DNA from: Gammaproteobacteria bacterium
GTDB lineage: Bacteria; Pseudomonadota; Gammaproteobacteria; JAHELT01
Assembly: GCA_029861595.1 (NCBI GenBank)
Contig: JAOTYY010000014.1
Span: 1 to 33,734 of the forward strand
Length of the DNA: 33,734 nt
Direction of reading: 5' to 3'
Shown piece after piece: positions 26,993 through 33,734 of the stretch. A program made the translations under genes and the position numbers. How positions within the stretch are numbered: the first letter of the stretch is position 1; each line of letters begins with the position of its first letter. Below the pieces are notes generated by a model. It saw nothing but the letters and a program-made list of their open reading frames with translations. It was not told the origin of the DNA and ran no database searches.

Positions 26993-28948
26993 ATGAGCGG
27001 CAACGTGTTATGGGAGCCGAATCCGGAAGCCGTAGAACGGACCAACATGATGCGCTTTGCCCGGACTGTACAGCGAGCCGCGGGGCTCGCTGATACCGGC
27101 TATCAAACGCTTTACCAGTGGTCTGTGCAGGAACCGTCGGCGTTCTGGTCGCAGTTGTGGCACTTTGGCGAAGTGCGGGGCGACATGGGTGAGCGGGTGC
27201 TGGTGGATCCCGAGCAGATGCCGGGTGCACGCTGGTTCCCCGATGCGCGGTTGAATTTCGCCGAAAACCTGCTGCGTTGCAACGATGCCACGCCCGCAAT
27301 CGTGTTCCGTCGCGAGGACGGTGCGCAACGCACGCTATCGCACGCCGAGTTGCAGATTGAAGTGACGCGTTGCGCACAAGCGCTGCGGCGCTGCGGCGTA
27401 GGCGAGGGCGACCGGATCGCCGCCTATTTACCGAACATTCCCGAGGCCGTGATCGGGATGCTGGCCAGCGCGTCGCTGGGGGCGGTATGGTCTTCGAGTT
27501 CACCGGATTTCGGCGTGCGCGGTGTGCTCGACCGGTTCGGCCAGATAAAGCCCAAGGTGCTGCTCGCGGCCGATGGCTATTTTTACAACGGCACGACGCA
27601 CGATTCGCTGGCTAAACTCGCTGAGATCGTTGCCGGTCTGCCCAGCGTCAAGCAGGTGGTAGTAGTCGGTTATACCACCGATGATGCGGACCTGAGCGGT
27701 GTGGCGCGAGCGCAAAGCTGGCACAAGTTCACCGAGCACACCGGCGACGAACCCTTGACCTTTGCGCGCCTGGCGTTCGACCATCCGCTGTACATCCTGT
27801 ATTCGTCGGGCACCACGGGCGTGCCCAAATGTATCGTGCACGGGGCCGGCGGCACACTACTGCAGCATTTGAAAGAGCTGCTGCTGCACACCGACGTGCG
27901 CCCGGGCGATCGCCTGTTTTATTTCACCACTTGCGGATGGATGATGTGGAATTGGCTGGTCAGTGGATTGGCCGGTCAAGCTACCCTGATGTTGTACGAC
28001 GGGTCGCCGTTCTACCCGAATGGCAACGTGCTTTTCGACTACGTGGCCGATGAGCGGATCGATATTTTCGGCACTTCGGCAAAGTACATCGATGCGGTGA
28101 ACAAGGCGCAGCTGCGGCCGCGCGAAACGCATGATCTGTCCGCCTTGCGCGCTATCCTTTCCACCGGTTCGCCGCTGGTGCCGGAGAGCTTCGATTTCGT
28201 CTACCAGCACATCAAGCTGGATGTATGCCTGTCTTCGATTTCCGGCGGGACGGATATCGTCTCCTGTTTCGCGCTGGGTAATCCGACGTTGCCGGTCAGG
28301 CGCGGTGAACTGCAGTGCCGCGGTCTGGGGTTACGGGTCGAGGTGTTTGACGATCAGGGACGACCGCTGCGCGGGGAGAAGGGCGAGTTGGTATGCAGCG
28401 CGCCGTTTCCCTGTATGCCGATCGGCTTCTGGAACGATCCTGGGGACCGCAAGTACCACAAGGCGTATTTCGAGCGCTTTCCCGGGGTGTGGTGTCACGG
28501 TGATTACGTGGAGCTCACCGAGCACGACGGCGTGGTGATCTACGGCCGCTCGGATGCCGTGCTCAACCCAGGTGGGGTGCGCATAGGCACCGCCGAAATC
28601 TATCGGCAGGCCGAGCAACTCGACGAGGTGCTGGAAAGTCTGGTCATCGGGCAGCATTGGCGGGGTGACGTACGCGTCGTGCTGTTCGTGCGGCTGCGAG
28701 AGGGCGTGCAGCTTGATGAGGCACTGGTAAACCGTATTCGCGAGCAAATCCGCTCGGGCGCCAGTCCGAGGCATGTCCCGGGCAAAATCGTGCAGGTCGG
28801 CGACATTCCGCGCACCAAGAGCGGTAAGATAGTCGAGTTGGCGGTGCGCAGCATCGTGCATGGGGAGCCGGTCAGAAACAGGGAGGCGCTGGCGAATCCC
28901 GAGGCCCTGCAACAATTCGAGAACCTTCCAGACTTGCAGACCGATTGA
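26993..28948 (+). CDS. aacS: Acetoacetyl-CoA synthetase (acetoacetate-CoA ligase)
   Basis: ATP-dependent activation of acetoacetate to acetoacetyl-CoA through an acyl-AMP, cytoplasmic; it feeds ketone bodies or polyhydroxybutyrate breakdown products to thiolase. The ANL-superfamily motifs are present: LYILYSSGTTGVPKCIVHG (P-loop, A3), the FFTTCGWMMWNW-type block characteristic of acetoacetyl- and acetyl-CoA synthetases, SGGTDI, HGDYVELTEHDGVVIYGRSDAVLNPGGVRIGTAEIY (A7-A8) and the C-terminal catalytic Lys in PRTKSGKIVE. The length of 651 residues and the opening LWEPNPEAVERTNMMRF fit AacS rather than Acs. The track starts at 26873 in the repeat; ATG 26993 has GGAGA 4-5 nt upstream. Confidence 0.94.
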   Translation: MSGNVLWEPNPEAVERTNMMRFARTVQRAAGLADTGYQTLYQWSVQEPSAFWSQLWHFGEVRGDMGERVLVDPEQMPGARWFPDARLNFAENLLRCNDATPAIVFRREDGAQRTLSHAELQIEVTRCAQALRRCGVGEGDRIAAYLPNIPEAVIGMLASASLGAVWSSSSPDFGVRGVLDRFGQIKPKVLLAADGYFYNGTTHDSLAKLAEIVAGLPSVKQVVVVGYTTDDADLSGVARAQSWHKFTEHTGDEPLTFARLAFDHPLYILYSSGTTGVPKCIVHGAGGTLLQHLKELLLHTDVRPGDRLFYFTTCGWMMWNWLVSGLAGQATLMLYDGSPFYPNGNVLFDYVADERIDIFGTSAKYIDAVNKAQLRPRETHDLSALRAILSTGSPLVPESFDFVYQHIKLDVCLSSISGGTDIVSCFALGNPTLPVRRGELQCRGLGLRVEVFDDQGRPLRGEKGELVCSAPFPCMPIGFWNDPGDRKYHKAYFERFPGVWCHGDYVELTEHDGVVIYGRSDAVLNPGGVRIGTAEIYRQAEQLDEVLESLVIGQHWRGDVRVVLFVRLREGVQLDEALVNRIREQIRSGASPRHVPGKIVQVGDIPRTKSGKIVELAVRSIVHGEPVRNREALANPEALQQFENLPDLQTD

Positions 28949-29074
28949 GTGATGCACATCCCCGGGTCTCGCCGGGCAGTTGACCGGAAATCGATAATGG
29001 ATCCAGTGAGGGGGGCGCCGCTAGACCCGCATACAATAATCGTCGAATTTCCAATTACATAGAAGGGTTAGTCG

Positions 29075-32000
29075 ATGTTAGATAAGAGCAAGTCCCAGAA
29101 GCGTACGGCCGAGCGGATCGAAAAGATCGTCGAATACGGTCGGCAAACCGCGAAAGGCGACCAGCAGCAGTTGGTGGAAGCCTTCACCCGGCAGTATTTT
29201 GCGCGCGTGCCTTACAGCGATTTGATTGCGCACGAGATCATCGACTTGCACGGTGCCGCGATGGCACACCTGCATTGCGGGCGCAAACGTACTGCCGGTC
29301 AGGCGCTGGTGCATGCTTACAACCCACGTTTCGACAAGCACGGTTGGCAGTCGACACACACGGTTCTGGAAATCGTTGCCGACGATACGCCGTTTCTGGT
29401 CGATTCGGTGGCCATGCAAATCAACAGTTGCGGGTTTACCACACACCTGACTATTCACCCGATCATGCGTGTCGTACGAGATGCGAAACGTGTCGTTAAA
29501 GAACTCGTGGATGTGGAATCGGAACGGGGGCAGCGCGAGTCATTCATGCAATTCCAACTGGATCGGCAAACCGATACGGAAACGCTCAAGCAGCTGGAAA
29601 GAAGCGTGCGCAGCACACTGGAAGATGTGTATCTGGCGACTGGCGATTGGAATGCCATGCGCCAGTCGGTGGTCGACATAGTGAACGAACTAGAGAATGA
29701 GCCGCCATCCAGAGATGCTAAGGAACTGGCCGAACTCAGCGAGTTCTGCCGCTGGATCGAAGACGGGCATTTCACGTTTCTCGGCTACTGCCGGTACGAA
29801 ATGGACGAACCAAAGCAGGGGCTTGTGATCGTCGATGAATCCATCTGCGGCTTGTTGAAACAACAACAGCGCAGGGAGCAGTTGCTAAGCGGCGACCTTA
29901 TCCCCATGGAAGTGCAGGCTTACGAGAACACATCGGAACTGCTGATCGTAGCCAAAGCGAACACGCGCTCGACAGTGCATCGTTCCGGCTACCTGGATTT
30001 CATCGGCCTGAAACGTCTCGATGCGAACGGCAAGTTGATCGGCATTCATTGCATCTTCGGTTTGTTCACATCCTCCGCGTATCGCCGAGGCACCCGCGAG
30101 ATCCCCATGCTTCGTCACAAGGTCGCCCGTATAATCAATGCGTCCGGCCTGATCAGAGCCAGTCACGAAGGTAAGGCGCTGGACAATATCCTCGAATCGT
30201 ACCCGCGTGACGAATTGGTCCAGGCCTCCGACGATGAATTGCTCGCGACTTCAATGGGCATTCTCGAATTGCAGGAACGGCAGCGTATTCGACTGTTCCA
30301 GCGTCGCGACAGTTTCGGACGCTATCATGCTTGCCTGGTATATATTCCGCGCGAGAAATACAGTCGCGAGTTGCGGCTCGCGATTCAGGACATTCTAATG
30401 GAAGCGCTGGAGGGTGAGAGTGTCGAATTCGATACCCTGTTCTCGTCCGAATCCGTGTTGGCGCGCATCTATTACGTGATTCATACCACTCCCGATTCAC
30501 AACCACGGATCGGTGTGGACGAAATCGAACGCCGGCTGGTGGAGGCCGCGCGCTCCTGGCAGGACCAGTTGCGTACCGCATTGGTCGAACAGTTTGGTGA
30601 GGAACGCGGCAATGTTCTGTTCGATCGCTATGGCGATGCGTTTCCGGCCAGCTATCGCGAGGACTTCAGCGCGCGAACCGGTGCCTACGATATTCAGCAG
30701 ATCGAGCAGCTGGCCGTCGACGGTGGCATCGGCATGCACCTGTACACGCCGCTCGCCGATGCCGACGAAAGCATTCGTTTCAAACTTTTCGCCGCCGGAG
30801 AAGTCATGTCGCTTTCCGAAGTGTTGCCGGTGATTGAAAACATGGGCGTCAAAGTCGGCGGTGAGCGGCCTTATGGTATTGCACCGGCAGACCTGGAGGA
30901 ACACTGGATTCATGAATTCGATCTTCGTTATGACGGGACTGTCGATACCGAACGTGTAGCGCAGATTTTTCAGGATGCGTTTGCGCGTATCTGGTATGGC
31001 GAGGCGGAAAACGACGGCTTCAACCGGCTGGTGCTGGGGGCAGGTCTCAACTGGCGCGACACGGTGATGTTACGCGCCTATTGCAAGTTCTTGTTGCAAC
31101 TGCGTGTGCCGTTCAGTCAGGACTACATGATCGAAAGCCTGGTATATAACAGTCACATCACTCGCCTGCTTACGGAAATGTTTCACGTGCGCCTGGACCC
31201 TGCTGATCAATCCGGCAATGCGGATCGCGCGGCGGCGCTGATGAGCAGTATCGAAGAGGCACTGGAAGACGTCGAGAATCTGGATCAGGATCGCATTCTG
31301 CGTAGCTACATAGATGTCATTCAGGCGACGTTACGCTGCAATTTCTTTCAAACCAACGAGCAGGATACGCACAAGCCGTATCTGTCGTTCAAGTTCGATC
31401 CGTCGCGTATCTCGCACATGCCGCTGCCCAAACCGAAGTATGAAATATTCGTCTATTCGCCACGCGTCGAGGCGGTGCATTTACGCGGTGGCAGCGTCGC
31501 CCGCGGCGGCCTGCGCTGGTCGGACAGGCGTGAAGACTTCCGTACCGAAGTACTTGGTTTGGTGAAGGCGCAGATGGTCAAGAATGCCGTCATCGTGCCG
31601 GTGGGGTCGAAAGGCGGTTTTGTCTGCAAACGTTTGCCGAACAGCGATCGCGAAGCAATCATGAACGAGGTGATCGACTGCTACAAGACGTTCATGTGCG
31701 GCATGTTGGATATCACCGACAATCTGGTATCCGGCGAGATAGTACCCCCGCGGCAGGTAGTTCGTTATGACGGGGACGATCCGTATCTGGTTATCGCGGC
31801 CGACAAGGGGACGGCCACGTTTTCGGATATCGCCAACGGCGTCGCCGAGGAGTACGGCTTCTGGCTCGGCGATGCATACGCATCTGGCGGGTCGGTCGGT
31901 TACGACCACAAAAAAATGGGTATCACGGCGCGTGGTGCCTGGGAATCGGTAAAGCGCCATTTCCGCGAATTGGGCGTGAACATTCAAACCACCGACTTCA

Positions 32001-33734
32001 CCGTTGTAGGTATCGGTGACATGGGCGGCGATGTGTTCGGCAACGGCATGCTGCTGTCGCGGCACATCAAACTGCTCGCGGCCTTCAATCACATGCATGT
32101 TTTTCTGGATCCTGATCCCGACCCGGAGAAATCGTTTGTCGAACGCGAGCGATTGTTCAATCTGCCTCGCTCCAGCTGGGAAGATTATGATGCCAAGTTG
32201 ATTTCAGCGGGCGGCGGCGTGTTTCCACGCAGCGCAAAATCGATACCGCTGAGCGAGCAGGTGAAACAAACGCTGGGCATCAAGGACGACGCGTTACCGC
32301 CCAATGAGCTGATACATCTGATCCTGCAGGCCAGGATCGATCTGGTCTGGAACGGTGGCATCGGCACGTACGTGAAGGCGGCGTCGGAAACGCACGAACA
32401 GGTCAGCGATCGCGCCAACGATCCCCTGCGCGTAAACGGTGCGGAGTTGCGATGCAAGGTGTTCGGCGAGGGCGGCAACCTCGGCGTGACCCAGTTGGGA
32501 CGTATCGAGTTCGCGGAGAACGGTGGGCGTATATACACCGACTCCATCGACAACTCGGCCGGTGTCGATTGTTCGGATCATGAAGTTAACATCAAGATAC
32601 TGTTGAACGCTATCGTTGCCAATGGCGACATGACGAGCAAGCAGCGCAACCAGCTGCTTGCGGACATGACCGACGAAGTTGGAGATCTGGTTCTGCAGGA
32701 CAACTATGCGCAAACGCAGGCCATCAGCATAGTTGCGGAAGAAGCGTCGGAGTTGCTCGACGAGCATGCGCGCTTCATGCGTGCAATGGAGTATGAAGGC
32801 GCACTTGACCGAGCAATCGAATACCTGCCCAACGATGAGTTGTTAGCTGAACGCGCCGCTGCCCAGGAGGGTTTGACGCGACCTGAACTCGCTATCTTGC
32901 TCTCTTACAGCAAGATGAAACTGTACGATCGGGTGCTGGAATCCGACGTGCCGGAAGCGCCGTTTCTGGCCAGTGAGCTGGACAGTTACTTCCCGGGCGT
33001 TGTGAGCGACAAGTTCGCGTCGCAAGTACACTCACACCGCCTCAAGCGTGAAATCATAGCTACTCAGATCATCAATGATCTGGTTAATCGCCTGGGCCCG
33101 TCCTTCGAGTTCCGTATCCGTGAGGAAACCGGTGCGACAGCCGCGGACATCGTGCGCGGGTATGCGGCGGCGCGAACGATATTTGATCTACCCGCTATCT
33201 GGGAGACTATCGAGAACCTGGACAACGAAGTGTCTGCTCACTCGCAGATCGAGATGATGATTGTTGTGCGCGGGTTGCTGGAAAGGGCAATACTGTGGCT
33301 GTTGCGCAACCGCAGAGGCGGCGATGACATCGGGGCAATAGTCGACAGCTTCCGCGACGGTGTGCAGGCGTTGCGGGAAAGTCTGCCGCGGCCGCTGGAT
33401 GCGGAAAGCCGTCTGGAACTGCGCAAGCGCACGCGACGTCTGGCCGGGACCGGAGTACCCGAAGAGCTGGCGGCACGCATATCGCAGCTGATTTATCTGT
33501 CCTCGGCACTGGATATCGTGGATGTGGCAAGCCGCTCCAAAGCCGACGGCGCGCGTGTGGCTGCGGTCTATTTCGAGCTCGGTGCACGTCTGGAGCTGCA
33601 ATGGTTACGTGAACAGGTAGCGCTTCTAACCGTGCGCAACAATTGGCACAACCTGGCCAAATCGGCATTACGGCATGATCTGCACAACCAGCAACGCATA
33701 CTGGCAGCGCATGCCACGGCAGCCGGTTCCGGGC
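29075..33734 (+). CDS. gdhB: NAD-specific glutamate dehydrogenase, large (180-kDa type), C-terminus cut by window edge
   Basis: Not in the track because no stop lies in the window; it is open for about 1553 codons. It oxidatively deaminates glutamate to 2-oxoglutarate, feeding amino acids, including proline via PutA, into the TCA cycle. The N-terminal third is regulatory (VLEIVADDTPFLVDSVAMQI, an ACT-like region). The catalytic core holds GGLRWSDRREDFRTEVLGLVKAQ followed by MVKNAVIVPVGSKGGF (about residues 808-848), and VVGIGDMGGDVFGNGML (about 977-993) is in the NAD domain. The C-terminal helical part reads ALDIVDVASR near the edge. Family members are about 1600 residues, so only some 50 are missing. 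ATG 29075 has AGAAGGG 7 nt upstream. A TACAAT -10-like box lies at 29033. It follows aacS by 126 bp. Confidence 0.95.
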   Translation, partial: MLDKSKSQKRTAERIEKIVEYGRQTAKGDQQQLVEAFTRQYFARVPYSDLIAHEIIDLHGAAMAHLHCGRKRTAGQALVHAYNPRFDKHGWQSTHTVLEIVADDTPFLVDSVAMQINSCGFTTHLTIHPIMRVVRDAKRVVKELVDVESERGQRESFMQFQLDRQTDTETLKQLERSVRSTLEDVYLATGDWNAMRQSVVDIVNELENEPPSRDAKELAELSEFCRWIEDGHFTFLGYCRYEMDEPKQGLVIVDESICGLLKQQQRREQLLSGDLIPMEVQAYENTSELLIVAKANTRSTVHRSGYLDFIGLKRLDANGKLIGIHCIFGLFTSSAYRRGTREIPMLRHKVARIINASGLIRASHEGKALDNILESYPRDELVQASDDELLATSMGILELQERQRIRLFQRRDSFGRYHACLVYIPREKYSRELRLAIQDILMEALEGESVEFDTLFSSESVLARIYYVIHTTPDSQPRIGVDEIERRLVEAARSWQDQLRTALVEQFGEERGNVLFDRYGDAFPASYREDFSARTGAYDIQQIEQLAVDGGIGMHLYTPLADADESIRFKLFAAGEVMSLSEVLPVIENMGVKVGGERPYGIAPADLEEHWIHEFDLRYDGTVDTERVAQIFQDAFARIWYGEAENDGFNRLVLGAGLNWRDTVMLRAYCKFLLQLRVPFSQDYMIESLVYNSHITRLLTEMFHVRLDPADQSGNADRAAALMSSIEEALEDVENLDQDRILRSYIDVIQATLRCNFFQTNEQDTHKPYLSFKFDPSRISHMPLPKPKYEIFVYSPRVEAVHLRGGSVARGGLRWSDRREDFRTEVLGLVKAQMVKNAVIVPVGSKGGFVCKRLPNSDREAIMNEVIDCYKTFMCGMLDITDNLVSGEIVPPRQVVRYDGDDPYLVIAADKGTATFSDIANGVAEEYGFWLGDAYASGGSVGYDHKKMGITARGAWESVKRHFRELGVNIQTTDFTVVGIGDMGGDVFGNGMLLSRHIKLLAAFNHMHVFLDPDPDPEKSFVERERLFNLPRSSWEDYDAKLISAGGGVFPRSAKSIPLSEQVKQTLGIKDDALPPNELIHLILQARIDLVWNGGIGTYVKAASETHEQVSDRANDPLRVNGAELRCKVFGEGGNLGVTQLGRIEFAENGGRIYTDSIDNSAGVDCSDHEVNIKILLNAIVANGDMTSKQRNQLLADMTDEVGDLVLQDNYAQTQAISIVAEEASELLDEHARFMRAMEYEGALDRAIEYLPNDELLAERAAAQEGLTRPELAILLSYSKMKLYDRVLESDVPEAPFLASELDSYFPGVVSDKFASQVHSHRLKREIIATQIINDLVNRLGPSFEFRIREETGATAADIVRGYAAARTIFDLPAIWETIENLDNEVSAHSQIEMMIVVRGLLERAILWLLRNRRGGDDIGAIVDSFRDGVQALRESLPRPLDAESRLELRKRTRRLAGTGVPEELAARISQLIYLSSALDIVDVASRSKADGARVAAVYFELGARLELQWLREQVALLTVRNNWHNLAKSALRHDLHNQQRILAAHATAAGSG

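Noticed and set aside
29033-29038. TACAAT as a full promoter for gdhB
   Set aside because: No -35 hexamer at acceptable distance; the TTGACC at 28981 is too far from it and only 7 nt from a GATAAT. Mentioned under gdhB only.

Overview
The window reads as a chromosomal segment of a free-living, non-enteric gammaproteobacterium. The lines of evidence are family types (dimeric, LDH-like malate dehydrogenase, PPi-dependent phosphofructokinase, very large NAD-glutamate dehydrogenase, Slt70-type transglycosylase, BolA, a classical outer-membrane porin), high coding density, a GC-rich composition judged by eye, and a dispersed intergenic GC-rich hairpin repeat (CCCTCACCCCCGGCCCCTCT...) whose translation is the familiar LTPGPSPGGRGE peptide. 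This is inference; no marker gene fixes the genus. No rRNA, tRNA, CRISPR array, insertion sequence, phage or integrase gene was seen.

Layout. (1) 1-1116, minus: a two-gene unit with a flavodoxin-fold NAD(P)H-FMN reductase-like protein and a dimethylarginine dimethylaminohydrolase cut by the left edge. (2) 1178-4324, plus: putA, bifunctional proline catabolism enzyme, divergent from unit 1. (3) 10650-4468, minus: a probable long operon of malic enzyme, an unknown protein, PPi-phosphofructokinase, a 66-aa conserved-looking protein, adenylate kinase and a Rieske/FMN-glutamate-synthase fusion. A seven-copy hexanucleotide microsatellite sits just upstream of the last gene. (4) 10787-17259, plus: mdh (divergent from the malic enzyme), a 308-bp gene-free stretch rich in dyads, a von Willebrand A membrane protein translationally coupled to a membrane coiled-coil protein, then acnA. 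(5) 17413-21244: an RsmC-like methyltransferase, convergent tatD, divergent slt, convergent bolA whose 3' end runs into a repeat copy. (6) 21361-24292: an NRDE-family protein followed at once by a TPR-sulfotransferase. (7) 25305-24301, minus: a porin, divergent from a class III aminotransferase, then acetoacetyl-CoA synthetase. (8) 29075-end: a 180-kDa-type NAD-glutamate dehydrogenase cut by the right edge.

How it fits together. Much of the window serves carbon and nitrogen flow around the TCA cycle: proline to glutamate (PutA), glutamate to 2-oxoglutarate (GDH), citrate to isocitrate (AcnA), malate to oxaloacetate (Mdh) and malate to pyruvate (malic enzyme), with PPi-dependent glycolysis/gluconeogenesis and adenylate balance (Pfp, Adk) in the same operon as malic enzyme. 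Dimethylarginine hydrolysis and acetoacetate activation are other ways of using scavenged substrates. The least understood parts, and the best candidates for new biology, are the vWA/coiled-coil pair, the structured 308-bp region before it, the small proteins flanking Pfp, and the microsatellite upstream of the Rieske-glutamate-synthase fusion.
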